Shown here: one piece after another, positions 33,308 through 40,622 of the stretch
Layout: the number at the start of each line of letters is the position of its first letter
How positions within the stretch are numbered: position 1 is the first letter of the stretch
Assembly (NCBI GenBank): GCA_937862735.1
Contig: CALMDH010000030.1
Span: 7,828 to 71,827 of the forward strand
DNA: 64,000 nucleotides
Reading direction: 5' to 3'
Origin: M0108 sp937862735
Lineage (GTDB): Bacteria > Pseudomonadota > Gammaproteobacteria > Chromatiales > Chromatiaceae
Translations under genes and position numbers: made by a program
The notes under the pieces: generated by a model
What the model was told of the DNA's origin: nothing
Database searches by the model: none
Seen by the model: the letters and a program-made list of their open reading frames with translations, nothing else

Positions 33308-34027
33308 TCAGAGCGCCAAGGCGAGTTGCTGCTTCTCGGAAAACCGGAACTCCAGACGTTCCACGGTCTTCCCCTTCTTGATCCCCTGCCAGGCGATGTC
33401 CAGCGAGGTCTTCGTCACCAGGTCCTTGACCGCTGGGTCTATGACCCTGGCCTTGAGGTTGGAGAACCGGTCGTACTTCTCATCAAGCCCCAGGCGCAGC
33501 TTGAAGTCGACCACCGAGATCACGAAGAGCCCGGTCTCGGAGAACTGGACCAGCATCTCGAACAGGCGGATCGCATAGGCGCTGCGCAGGCTGGCCACGT
33601 CCTCAAGCTTGTAGCTGGTGAACCGCTTGTGCAGCATGGTCAGGTAGGGCGCGATCTCCGGCGAGAAACCGAGCCTGACCTTGCCCTCCCCCTTCTTGTA
33701 CTCGGCCATGTACACCCAGCGCAGGCGCTTCCGTGTCGTGCCCTCGATGCGGCGGATGTCCCGCTCGTAGAGCTTGGTGGCGGCCTCCTCCATCTCGGCG
33801 TAGGCGTTCTTGGGGTCGCTGCCGAACAGGTCGATGAACTCCTCGACGCTGAGCACGAACACCGCATCCCTGGGCATCGGCTTGCGGCCGTCGAGCTTTG
33901 CGGCGCAGGCCAGGATGATCCGCTGCTCGTTGAGGGTGAGGTTGTAGGACGCCTCGATCAGGGCGTTCGCCTTCGTGATGATGGCGTTCCCATCTGCCTT
34001 AACCGTGATCGATCGCTGCTGATCCAT
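33308..34027 (-). CDS. repB: Replication initiator protein, Rep_3 superfamily
   Basis: A 239-residue plasmid initiator with two winged-helix domains: ALIEASYNLTLNEQRIILACAAKL at the start, AEMEEAATKLYERDIRRI and VYMAEYKKGEGKVRLGFSPEIAPYL in the first domain, and ASLRSAYAIRLFEMLVQF with a second helix-turn-helix after it. Rep_3 proteins bind iterons and recruit DnaA and helicase. The iteron array lies directly upstream, so the origin is adjacent. The symbol is generic. Confidence 0.92.
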   Translation of the reverse strand: MDQQRSITVKADGNAIITKANALIEASYNLTLNEQRIILACAAKLDGRKPMPRDAVFVLSVEEFIDLFGSDPKNAYAEMEEAATKLYERDIRRIEGTTRKRLRWVYMAEYKKGEGKVRLGFSPEIAPYLTMLHKRFTSYKLEDVASLRSAYAIRLFEMLVQFSETGLFVISVVDFKLRLGLDEKYDRFSNLKARVIDPAVKDLVTKTSLDIAWQGIKKGKTVERLEFRFSEKQQLALAL

Positions 34028-34119
34028 GGTCCTTCTTGCGACGGAACTGAAAGACTTAGCGTATTTGTATTTGCTTCATCGTGCAAACTTTGTAGTCACG
34101 TCAGGCCGTCGCGCCAGCG

Positions 34120-34368
34120 ACCATAAATCTGTAGCAGAATCCCCCGGGGCGGACGCAACCATAAATCTGTAGCAAGAGCCCTGGCCGGGTCGGCGACCAT
34201 AAATTTGTAGCAGAATGGCCTCCAGCGGGGTGGCGAAGGCTTGAGACCATAAATCTGTAGCAACAAGGCCGGGTGCCTGTGGATGGCACCATATTTCTGT
34301 AGCAGATGACCATAAATCTGTAGGTCCGAAACCATAAATCTGTAGCAGATGACCATAAAACTGTAGCA
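34120..34368. repeat. oriV iterons, eight copies of ACCATAAATCTGTAGCA
   Basis: Seventeen-bp iterons start at 34120, 34158, 34196, 34246, 34288, 34309, 34331 and 34352, all in the same orientation. Five are exact; copies 3, 5, 6 and 8 carry one to three changes in the variable part. The last four are spaced 21-22 bp, i.e. two helical turns; the earlier ones 38-50 bp. This is the binding array of the Rep protein encoded next to it. Confidence 0.95.
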
Positions 34369-34470
34369 CGACCACCCTGCAACCCATTGTTTTGCCTTAC
34401 GTTTTCGGACCTTAAAAACAAGAAAAAAACAAGAAAAGAACAAGAGAAAAGGGCCCCGGCCTGTGGATAA
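34369..34470. other. Rest of oriV: A-rich tract and DnaA box
   Basis: After the iterons follows an A-rich, easily melted tract (about 34411-34450, runs of AAAAACAAG) and then TGTGGATAA (34462-34470), a perfect DnaA box on the minus strand. A related TGTGGATGG stands inside the iteron array at 34279. This is the likely duplex-unwinding element of the origin. Confidence 0.8.
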
Positions 34471-34842
34471 TTTCGCCGCCAACGCCAAAATCGCGGCCGC
34501 CAGCGCGCTACGCGCGCACCTACCCTACGCCATCCCTGGCTCCGCCCCTTCGCTGCGCTACGGCCTAAAGGGCGCATCCCTGCGCCCTTCCAAAGGAGTC
34601 CTAGCCTTCGGCTACGGACATCTCATGGCCTCCTTCGTCGGCCGCCCTTCAACCGCTACGCCTTCGCCAAACCCAACCTCCGTCGGGCAGTAGGAAAAGG
34701 AGCCCATAAGGTGCGCTTATGCTCGCCCGTTGGCGCTGCTTTCCTCCCCAGAATGGCGCATTGTGGACAGTATAAGGCGCATCGCGGCAAGCGTACTAAC
34801 TTGCCCCTGCGGTATGTTCCGAGGTTTTCGGGAGTTATCGCG
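34471..34842. other. Non-coding stretch between oriV and LPD7 gene
   Basis: No convincing gene. It contains a strong hairpin AAGGGCGCA-TCCC-TGCGCCCTT (34568-34589) that may end transcription towards oriV, a smaller one TAGCC-TTC-GGCTA (34602-34614) and CATAAG-GTGCG-CTTATG (34705-34721), which resembles half of the 51-bp repeat at 36232 and 52982. Confidence 0.5.
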
Positions 34843-36189
34843 ATGGCAAGACAAGAGATCGTACTGGGAACCGACAGCGGGACCTTCTGGACCGGCAGAA
34901 CCCCGAAACCTTGGCGGGACGACCCGCGGGAGGCGAAGATCTTCACCTCGCCGCGAGAGGCGTGGCGAGCGGCGGTGAATCTCCAGGAGACCCAGGCCGA
35001 GTACCTGGAGGGGTCCCACGTCGAACTGCACGTCCGGGACTCGGACGAACCCCGGTTGACCAGGCGAGTTACCTCCCTCGCGCACGCGAACAACCGGCCT
35101 GCGCTGGGCGCGCATTGGCAGCAGGGTTTCGGCCAAGCCTTGCCGCCCGATCTGCCGATGTCGAGGGAACAGAACGGCGTGTCCAGGTTGGGGTCAGCTC
35201 ACGAAACGGAAACAATAGTACGTTTAGAGCCCGGCGCCCCCAAGGAGTCCCCTCCCCTTCCGCCCTTCGTCCGCCGGCACTTCGTACACACCGGCGATCA
35301 GTTCTATTACCGGCAGTCCCCCGAGCGCCTCGCGTTCACGGTGCGTGGAGAGTCCTTCCGGGCCGAGGAGGCGTCTGTGTCGGTCGCGACGGCCCTGGTG
35401 GACCTGGCGGAATCCCGGGGCTGGTCGGCCTTGCGCGTGACGGGCTCCAAGGAGTTCCGGCGCGTCGTGTGGGCCACGGCGGCAAAGCGCGGCTTGTCCG
35501 TCGATGGGTACTCACCGAGTGCTGGCGAGCGCGCGATGCTGGAACAGGAGCCTGACTCGCACGATGGACCCCGAGGAGCAGAGCCGGCCGAGTCCCGCAC
35601 GAGCGGGCGCCAGCGGGACCGCCCCGCCGATCCCCTGGCCGGTGTCCTGGTGGGTCATGGTACGGCCCCCTACCAACACGAGCAGGGCAATTCACCGAGC
35701 TACTTCGTCTCGTTGCGTGGGGCGTCCGGTGAGGTGACCACCCACTGGGGCCTGGACCTGGAGCGTGCCATGGATGAGTCCGGCGCCACGGTCGGTGACC
35801 AGGTGGCCCTTGCCCGGCTGGGTCGCCAGCGGGTGCAGGTGCGCGAGCCGATCCGTGACGCTGCCGGGCGCGTGATCGACCACGCGACCAGGGAGACGGA
35901 CCGCAACGCCTGGTCGGTGACGGTCGGCGAACGGGAGGCCGCGACCCCGGCCGCTTTGGACTCGAAGGGGAGGGGGCGTCTCGATACCCCAGACCCGATT
36001 GCCTCGAAGGTGGTCGAGCTGTTCACCGCGGAGCGGTTAGCCCGGCTCCCGCCGGAGGACCGACAGCGGTTTCAGGACCTCTATGACCAGGCCAAGGCCA
36101 GGCTGGAGGCCCGTGATCGTCTCCAGGGGTCCTCGATGCCAGCGCGGGTTGACCACCAGGATCGGGATCGGGTCGCCAAGGGCCGATAG
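34843..36189 (+). CDS. LPD7 domain plasmid protein
   Basis: A 448-residue plasmid protein. The central part FVRRHFVHTGDQFYYRQSPERLAFTVRGESFRAEEASV and VATALVDLAESRGWSALRVTGSKEFRRVVWATAAKRGL matches the LPD7 domain found at the C-termini of IncP-type TraI/TraC and in other polyvalent plasmid proteins. A second module (PADPLAGVLVGHGTAPYQH, VSLRGASGEVTTHWGLDLERAM) resembles KfrB-type domains. The N-terminal DSGTFWTGRTPKPWRDDPREAKIFTS is unassigned. ATG 34843 follows GGGAG. Such proteins probably travel with or protect transferred DNA; the exact role is unknown. Confidence 0.75.
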   Translation: MARQEIVLGTDSGTFWTGRTPKPWRDDPREAKIFTSPREAWRAAVNLQETQAEYLEGSHVELHVRDSDEPRLTRRVTSLAHANNRPALGAHWQQGFGQALPPDLPMSREQNGVSRLGSAHETETIVRLEPGAPKESPPLPPFVRRHFVHTGDQFYYRQSPERLAFTVRGESFRAEEASVSVATALVDLAESRGWSALRVTGSKEFRRVVWATAAKRGLSVDGYSPSAGERAMLEQEPDSHDGPRGAEPAESRTSGRQRDRPADPLAGVLVGHGTAPYQHEQGNSPSYFVSLRGASGEVTTHWGLDLERAMDESGATVGDQVALARLGRQRVQVREPIRDAAGRVIDHATRETDRNAWSVTVGEREAATPAALDSKGRGRLDTPDPIASKVVELFTAERLARLPPEDRQRFQDLYDQAKARLEARDRLQGSSMPARVDHQDRDRVAKGR

Positions 36190-36231
36190 GGGATTGGGGC
36201 CTCGGGCGCAATGGAACAGAAAACCTATGTA

Positions 36232-36282
36232 GGCCCAAAATGAGCGAAGCTACCATGAGGTGCCATATGAGCTTTCGCTTAT
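36232..36282. repeat. 51-bp inverted repeat, left copy
   Basis: Starts GGCCCAAAATGAGCGAAGC and ends GCTTTCGCTTAT. Its reverse complement matches 52982-53032 at 44 of 51 positions, with both ends coinciding. The unit is itself imperfectly palindromic (AGCGAAGCT ... AGCTTTCGCT). It lies 42 bp after the LPD7 gene. Confidence 0.85.
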
Positions 36283-36387
36283 GTAGGGCTCTGACAAACA
36301 ATGGAACGGAAACTTACGCTAAGGCCCCGTCACCATCGTCATCACAACCCGGTTCCGTTGAGTGTCGTTTTGCGCGTCCCCTGCGGG

Positions 36388-36455
36388 CCGGGCTCTAGGC
36401 CCCCCGGTTTCCTGACCGGGGAGCCCGGAGCCACGTCGCCCGTTCCAGACGGGCG
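36388..36455. other. Two adjacent strong hairpins
   Basis: The first pairs CCGGGCTC (36388-36395) with GAGCCCGG (36421-36428) around an inner stem CCCCGGT (36402-36408) / ACCGGGG (36415-36421). The second is CGCCCGT-TCCAG-ACGGGCG (36437-36455). They lie in a 600-bp gene-free interval. Confidence 0.6.
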
Positions 36456-36534
36456 CCGCGTCTCCGTCCTGCGGGTAACGATCCCTGACGCCTGCGCGCT
36501 CTGCTTGCCAAGAGTCGCTTCCGGCCCAGTCCCC

Positions 36535-36672
36535 ATCCCGTCGAAGCCGCGTCTTTTGGGGATGGTCCATCGGGCGCGGCCCGGGTCAAGGACTACTCGT
36601 TCCTGCGTTCCTCCTTGACCCGAGCCTAGGCGCACCCGATGGCCTGCATCCCCGACGCGGCTCCGACGGGAT
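36535..36672. other. 138-bp nested inverted-repeat structure
   Basis: Successive stems nest around one loop: 19 bp with one mismatch (36535-36553/36654-36672), 7 bp GGGGATG/CATCCCC (36558-36564/36647-36653), 12 bp with one mismatch (36567-36578/36631-36642) and 11 bp CGGGTCAAGGA/TCCTTGACCCG (36582-36592/36612-36622). The loop is 19 nt. A further hairpin GCGAGAGA/TCTCTCGC follows at 36739-36761. There is no credible ORF, so this may be a structured RNA or a folded single-strand site. Confidence 0.7.
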
Positions 36673-36828
36673 AGTGAAAGGTCCCGGGTCCGGCCGGCAT
36701 CGAAGAGGGGTGGAGCGCTGCGCGCAACCTGCTTCGATGCGAGAGACGTTCCTTCTCTCGCGCTCTCTCCCGACGCTCACCAACAGGATCGGCGGGAGTC
36801 AAGCAAGTGAAAATTCGATCAAAAACAG

Positions 36829-36857
36829 TTGCAGTGCTGTATGTGGTGCTGTATACT
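36829..36857 (+). promoter_or_regulatory. Promoter of radC with twin GCTGTA repeats
   Basis: -35 TTGCAG (36829-36834), a 17-bp spacer and -10 TATACT (36852-36857). Spacer and -10 contain two direct copies of GTGCTGTAT, a layout repeated at the parA promoter (38729-38757), which suggests a shared repressor. Confidence 0.75.
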
Positions 36858-36895
36858 TTCCCCCATCGTAGCAACCACCCCGGGGGATTACCAGC

Positions 36896-37417
36896 ATGGC
36901 CCAGAAAGTCCGCTCCTTGTTCACCGTTGAGCCGACCACCAACCGCTTCGCCGACATCCGTGCAACCGAGTTGACGGCCGACGAGGGGGACACCGTTGTA
37001 GCCCTCGCCCTGTCCGTGCTGGCCCGTAGGCATCGGCGGGGGGCGGTCCTGGCCAGCCCGGAGGCGACTCGGGATTACCTTCGCCTGGAGCTTGGGGAGC
37101 GCCACAACGAGTTGTTCGGGGTCCTGTTCCTGGACAATCGCCATCGGGTCATCGCCAAGGAAGAGATGTTCTTCGGGACCATCGATGGGGCCTCGGTACA
37201 CCCGCGGGTTGTGGTAGCGCGGGCCTTGTCCCTCAACGCCGCGGCGGTCGTCTTTTATCACAACCACCCGTCGGGGGTGGCCGAGCCGAGTCAGTCCGAC
37301 CTGCGCATCACGAACCGCCTCAAGGACGCCCTGGCCCTGGTCGAGATCCGCGTCCTTGACCACCTGATCGTCTCCATAGAAGGCTCGGTCTCCCTCGCCG
37401 AACGCGGGTTGATCTGA
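36896..37417 (+). CDS. radC: RadC/JAB-domain protein
   Basis: A 173-residue protein consisting mainly of the MPN/JAB metalloprotease-like RadC domain: ELFGVLFLDNRHRVIAKEEMFFGTIDGASVHPR, then the zinc motif FYHNHPSGVAEPSQSDLRITNRLKDAL and ILDH-type VLDHLIVS. Despite the name, RadC proteins are not established DNA-repair enzymes; plasmid copies are common and of unknown role. It has its own promoter with the GCTGTA repeats. Confidence 0.92.
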   Translation: MAQKVRSLFTVEPTTNRFADIRATELTADEGDTVVALALSVLARRHRRGAVLASPEATRDYLRLELGERHNELFGVLFLDNRHRVIAKEEMFFGTIDGASVHPRVVVARALSLNAAAVVFYHNHPSGVAEPSQSDLRITNRLKDALALVEIRVLDHLIVSIEGSVSLAERGLI

Positions 37418-37464
37418 CCGCCAACAGGGGAGGGCGGCCAAGCGCCGCCCCGACCGGGGCCGAT

Positions 37465-37482
37465 TTTTTCGCATGCGAAAAA
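37465..37482. promoter_or_regulatory. Backbone palindrome copy 4
   Basis: TTTTTCGCATGCGAAAAA directly abutting the -35 element of the promoter at 37483-37510, between radC and the 91-residue protein gene. Confidence 0.85.
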
Positions 37483-37510
37483 TACAGCCCTGTATGTGCT
37501 GATGTATTTT
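37483..37510 (+). promoter_or_regulatory. Promoter of the 37556 gene, GCTGTA family
   Basis: -35-like TACAGC, 16-bp spacer with CTGTATGTGCTGATG and -10-like TATTTT. It is the third member of the promoter group seen at radC and parA, though weaker. Confidence 0.5.
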
Positions 37511-37524
37511 TGATGCCTTTTTCA

Positions 37525-37551
37525 CGCCCTTGCGGCACGACCTAGAGAGGT
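37525..37551 (+). promoter_or_regulatory. Repeated 5' leader, copy 1
   Basis: A 27-bp leader beginning CGCCCTTGCGGCACGACC and ending in the ribosome site AGAGAGGT, 4 bp before ATG 37556. The same leader stands at 38321-38347 (one end base changed) and 38771-38797, and its second half precedes 37902. CCGC-CCTT-GCGG can form a small hairpin in two copies. Confidence 0.8.
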
Positions 37552-37555
37552 AACC

Positions 37556-37831
37556 ATGTTGCTCCAACCCTATGAGCTGGACTCGTCTGCCCCGGACGCC
37601 TTGATGGCCTTCTGGAAGCTGGCCAACAACCATCCCGTCAAGACCGGCCGATCACTGTTCCCCGAGCGCCCCGACCGCTACGCCAGGGCCACGCGCCAGT
37701 TGGCCCAGTACGCCGCCAACAAGGCCGCGGCGGTCGGTTGTCGGTTGCGCGGGGAGATCGCCAGCGCCCTCGTCTACGAGGGTATCTGTGAACGGATCTT
37801 CGATACCCTGCCACCCTTTGCCCGCTGGTGA
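37556..37831 (+). CDS. Small plasmid protein of unknown function
   Basis: A 91-residue protein (MLLQPYELDSSAPDALMAFWKLANNHPVKTG split, then SLFPERPDRYARATRQLAQYAANKAAAVGCRLRG). It is helical and basic without membrane segments or known motifs. Repeated leader and palindrome place it under the same control as parA. No function assigned. Confidence 0.75.
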   Translation: MLLQPYELDSSAPDALMAFWKLANNHPVKTGRSLFPERPDRYARATRQLAQYAANKAAAVGCRLRGEIASALVYEGICERIFDTLPPFARW

Positions 37832-37901
37832 CACGAACCCCGGTCCCGGTTTCCCGGGACCCTTACCCAGGCCCCCCGTGGCCAGCCCTAGAGAGGTTCC
37901 C

Positions 37902-38297
37902 ATGTTCGACGCTGCTGACCTGATCCACCGCTACACCCGTGCCGACGCCATCGCCGACGGCACCCTGGTCGATGTCTCCGAGACCGCCCGCGAGGCAGGG
38001 TTTCGGGTACCGGTTGCCCTCACCCGGACCGTCTGGGGGGATTGCGTCTCCTGGGGCCCAGATGCCGACTTTGGTGCCTGTCACCAGGATGAGACCGGGC
38101 GCCTGTGGGATGTCCTCTGGATGGCCAGGCTTGCCGGGAGCGCCAACAAGGACGCGGATCGCGTGGCCTTCAATGTGCTCCGGGTCCCGCGGGGCAGCCG
38201 CACCGGCCAGGCGACCCCGGTCACCCTGTTGCTGGACATAGGTCCCGGGGACCAGGGCGAGCCCGTGGTGACCATCGGCCTGACCGAGGACTTCTGA
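37902..38297 (+). CDS. DUF6573 family plasmid protein
   Basis: A 131-residue DUF6573 protein: MFDAADLIHRYTRADAIADG, DVSETAREAGFRVPVALTRTVWGDCVSW, RLWDVLWMARLAG and TPVTLLLDIGPGDQGEPVVTI are family features. Proteins of this family are encoded on many conjugative plasmids and are uncharacterised. The ATG at 37902 follows GAGAGGTTCCC, a partial copy of the repeated leader. Confidence 0.82.
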   Translation: MFDAADLIHRYTRADAIADGTLVDVSETAREAGFRVPVALTRTVWGDCVSWGPDADFGACHQDETGRLWDVLWMARLAGSANKDADRVAFNVLRVPRGSRTGQATPVTLLLDIGPGDQGEPVVTIGLTEDF

Positions 38298-38320
38298 ACC
38301 CTTCCGACGTTTCCCGAAAC

Positions 38321-38347
38321 CGCCCTTGCGGCACGACCTAGAGAGGG
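38321..38347 (+). promoter_or_regulatory. Repeated 5' leader, copy 2
   Basis: Same 27-bp leader as at 37525-37551 (CGCCCTTGCGGCACGACC...GAGAGG). It is followed by a 27-codon mini-ORF rather than a normal gene. Confidence 0.8.
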
Positions 38348-38355
38348 TGGACAAG

Positions 38356-38439
38356 ATGAACGCCATCCCGGCCCGCCGGGCCGGTGCCCAAGGATGGGCG
38401 CCTGTATCGCTGTTGCTGTATGATCCAAGACCGTACTGA
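38356..38439 (+). CDS. 27-residue mini-ORF behind the repeated leader
   Basis: MNAIPARRAGAQGWAPVSLL then LYDPRPY and TGA. It has the repeated leader with AGAGAGGGTGG upstream and contains a strong hairpin CCGGCCC-GCC-GGGCCGG (38368-38384). It may be a leader peptide or the residue of a deleted gene. A GCTGTA-type sequence (CTGTATCGCTGTTGCTGTAT, 38402-38421) lies inside it and could be the promoter of the next gene. Confidence 0.35.
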   Translation: MNAIPARRAGAQGWAPVSLLLYDPRPY

Positions 38440-38461
38440 TTCCGAGCCCCTGGAGGTCACC

Positions 38462-38704
38462 ATGGCCGAGAAAGGCCCCATGGCACGCATGCAACTGTTG
38501 CTCCCCCCCGATCTCAAGGCCGAGATCGAACGCTTCGCCCGGGAGCAGGGCCTTTCCGCCAATGAGGCAATTCGGGTCCTGTCGCGGCGCGGTCTGGATG
38601 TCTCCGGGCAAGCGGCGCCGGTCTCGGTCCTGGTGGACGAGCTGGGCTATCGCGTGCGCGACCTGGAACAACGGCTGGCGAAGCAAGAAGGGGCCGGCGC
38701 GTGA
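38462..38704 (+). CDS. Ribbon-helix-helix DNA-binding protein
   Basis: An 80-residue CopG/Arc-like protein: MARMQLLLPPDLKAEIERFA (strand plus first helix), REQGLSANEAIRVLSRRGLD (turn and second helix) and a C-terminal coiled segment VDELGYRVRDLEQRLAKQE for oligomerisation. Such small RHH proteins repress plasmid maintenance operons. It lies directly upstream of parAB and is a candidate repressor of the GCTGTA promoters; this is inference. Start ATG 38462 follows GGAGGTCACC. Confidence 0.8.
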   Translation: MAEKGPMARMQLLLPPDLKAEIERFAREQGLSANEAIRVLSRRGLDVSGQAAPVSVLVDELGYRVRDLEQRLAKQEGAGA

Positions 38705-38712
38705 GCCCCAGT

Positions 38713-38728
38713 TTTTCGCATGCGAAAA
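38713..38728. promoter_or_regulatory. Backbone palindrome copy 5
   Basis: TTTTCGCATGCGAAAA directly abutting the -35 of the parA promoter (38729). A ParB/KorB-like protein bound here would sit next to RNA polymerase. Confidence 0.88.
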
Positions 38729-38757
38729 TTGCAGTGCTGTAAAGAGTGCTGTATTAT
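38729..38757 (+). promoter_or_regulatory. parAB promoter with twin GCTGTA repeats
   Basis: -35 TTGCAG (38729-38734), 17-bp spacer TGCTGTAAAGAGTGCTG and -10 TATTAT (38752-38757). Geometry and repeat placement equal those of the radC promoter. Confidence 0.8.
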
Positions 38758-38770
38758 TGGCGCTCTTTCC

Positions 38771-38797
38771 CGCCCTTGCGGCACGACCTAGAGAGGT
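38771..38797 (+). promoter_or_regulatory. Repeated 5' leader, copy 3
   Basis: The 27-bp leader identical to 37525-37551, ending AGAGAGGT 4 bp before the parA ATG. Confidence 0.8.
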
Positions 38798-38801
38798 ATC
38801 C

Positions 38802-39560
38802 ATGCAAACACTCGCGATTGCGAACCAGAAGGGGGGCGTCGGCAAATCGACCCTCGCCGTCCACCTGGCCTGGCTCGCCATAGAACAGGGCCGCCCGGTC
38901 CTGCTGGTGGACCTGGACGGCCAGGCGAACAGCTCGCGGACCTTCGCCGAGACCTTCACCGGCCTGCGCGCCTCGAAGCTGTTCACCGCCGAGCCTGGCA
39001 CCCTCACAGAGGTCCCCCAGGCGGTTTCCAAGCACCTGACCCTGATCCCTGCCGATGTCGCCATCAACGACGTGGAGGGGCTCGATCTTGCGACCATCGA
39101 ACGCCCTGCCGCCCACCTGCGGGGCCTGGCAGTGGCCCCCGAGACCCTGTGCATCATCGACACGCCCCCGACCCTGGGCCGGCGGCTCCTGGCGGCCCTG
39201 ATCGCCGCCGATGCCGTGGTCAGCCCCCTGGCGCTGAACGGCTACTCGATCCAGGGCATCACCGACTTGCAAAAGACCATCCAGATGGTTCGAGCCCGCT
39301 TCAACCCCAGGCTCAAGAACCTCGGGCTGCTGGCGAACATGGTCAACAGCCGCTCCACCACCCACGGCCAGATGCTCACGGAGCTGCGTGCCGCCCTGGG
39401 CGACAAGCTCTTGCCCTTCACCCTGGGGCACCGGGTCGCGATCTCGGACGCCATCGACGGCGGCCGGCCGGTGTGGCACCGAATCCGGGGCGAAAGCGCC
39501 CTGCGTGCCGCGCACGAAATGCGCGCCGTCTGCGCCGCCATCCTGGAGAAGTTGCCATGA
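38802..39560 (+). CDS. parA: Plasmid partition ATPase ParA
   Basis: A 252-residue small ParA without the N-terminal DNA-binding extension (type Ib-like or IncC-like). Deviant Walker A NQKGGVGKSTLAVHL at residues 8-22, Walker A' LLVDLDGQANSS, Walker B LCIIDTPPT. It acts with ParB to segregate the plasmid over the nucleoid. The stop overlaps parB (ATGA). Control by palindrome copy 5 and the GCTGTA repeats is suggested by the promoter. Confidence 0.95.
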   Translation: MQTLAIANQKGGVGKSTLAVHLAWLAIEQGRPVLLVDLDGQANSSRTFAETFTGLRASKLFTAEPGTLTEVPQAVSKHLTLIPADVAINDVEGLDLATIERPAAHLRGLAVAPETLCIIDTPPTLGRRLLAALIAADAVVSPLALNGYSIQGITDLQKTIQMVRARFNPRLKNLGLLANMVNSRSTTHGQMLTELRAALGDKLLPFTLGHRVAISDAIDGGRPVWHRIRGESALRAAHEMRAVCAAILEKLP

Positions 39561-40594
39561 GCATCAAGGGCATCGCAAGCCTGGCCGACTTGATGGAGGA
39601 CCTGCCGGCGGTGGGGTCCCAAGAAGTCGCCCTGTCCCTGATCGATCCCGATCCGCACCAGCCCCGCACCAGCTTCGACGAGTTGCGCCTGGACACCCTG
39701 GCCGCGTCGGTCGCCGCCCAGGGGGTCATAGAGCCCCTGATCGTCTCCCTGCACCCCGAGACCCCCGGGCGTTATCTCCTGGTGGCCGGGGAAAGGCGCT
39801 GGCGGGCGGCGGGCATGGCCGGCCTGACCACGGTCGCCGTGGTCATCCGCGAACTCACCGCCGAGCAGCGCCTGGCGGTGCAGTTGATCGAGAACATCGA
39901 CCGGGAGGCGCTTTCGATCCTGGAAGAGTCCTCGGCCGTTGTTCGCCTGATCGAGTTCGGGCGCAAGCCGAAGGATGTCGCCGGCATGCTGGGCAAGACC
40001 CAAGCCTGGGTGTCCCTGCGCCGCAAGATCGCGGACCACCGGACGCATTTGGAGTCTTTCGTCGCGGAAGAGCGGACCCGTGACGCCGAGACCCTGGCGA
40101 TGCTGGTGGACCTCGAGAAGATCGACCGCCAGGCGTTCAGCGACATGCACCAGGTCGAGCGGATCACCCGGGCCGCGGTGCGCGAAGCCCTGGACCGGGC
40201 GAAGCTGCGCAAGCTCGCGCCCCTGGTCCCGGTCAAGACCCCGGAGGCCCCGGTGCCCGTGACCACCGAGCCGGCCCAGCCGCAACCCAGGGATGAAGCA
40301 CCCAGGTTACCCGAGGAGGTCCCGGAGCCCCCGCGGGTTCCCGAGTCCACGTCAGGGGCGGCGGACGACACTAGGCCCCCCGTGGCGGCAAAGCCAAAGG
40401 CCGTCCCAGAGCATCCCCGGCCCGCGGCAAACCAGGACCAATCCGACCAGTTCGAGGAAGCACGGCGCGCCGTGCAAACCGCCCTCGGGTTGCCGGTGAG
40501 CATCCACGCACCCCATGCCGGCAAGCCCGGCGAGCTGCGGATCAGCTTCGCGGACCTCCTGGAGCTGGAAGCCCTGCGGCAGAACTTGACCTGA
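39557..40594 (+). CDS. parB: ParB/KorB-like partition and DNA-binding protein
   Basis: A 345-residue ParB: N-terminal ParB/Srx domain (VALSLIDPDPHQPRTSFD, SVAAQGVIEPLIVSL, YLLVAGERRWRAAGMAGL), the HTH (LSILEESSAVVRLIEFGRKPKDVAGMLGKTQAWVSLRRKIA), a Pro-rich linker and a C-terminal dimer domain. The ERR motif GERRWRAA is the CTPase signature. It is the best candidate to bind the seven TTTCGCATGCGAAA palindromes, as KorB binds scattered sites in IncP plasmids. Confidence 0.93.
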   Translation: MSIKGIASLADLMEDLPAVGSQEVALSLIDPDPHQPRTSFDELRLDTLAASVAAQGVIEPLIVSLHPETPGRYLLVAGERRWRAAGMAGLTTVAVVIRELTAEQRLAVQLIENIDREALSILEESSAVVRLIEFGRKPKDVAGMLGKTQAWVSLRRKIADHRTHLESFVAEERTRDAETLAMLVDLEKIDRQAFSDMHQVERITRAAVREALDRAKLRKLAPLVPVKTPEAPVPVTTEPAQPQPRDEAPRLPEEVPEPPRVPESTSGAADDTRPPVAAKPKAVPEHPRPAANQDQSDQFEEARRAVQTALGLPVSIHAPHAGKPGELRISFADLLELEALRQNLT

Positions 40595-40600
40595 TGGTCT

Positions 40601-40622
40601 GGCCCGGCGGCGACGCCGGGCC
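40601..40622. terminator. Hairpin after parB
   Basis: Perfect 9-bp stem GGCCCGGCG-GCGA-CGCCGGGCC beginning 6 bp after the parB stop. It lacks a U-tract, so it may attenuate rather than end transcription. It also argues against starting the next gene at the overlapping ATG 40594. Confidence 0.55.

Noticed and set aside
34120..34368. CRISPR-like array
   Set aside because: The repeats are 17 bp with 4-33 bp gaps of unequal length, there are no cas genes, and they sit beside a Rep_3 gene. They are iterons.
34471..34700. Small ORFs between the origin and the LPD7 gene
   Set aside because: Short frames without ribosome sites in a hairpin-rich GC segment; no protein-like composition.
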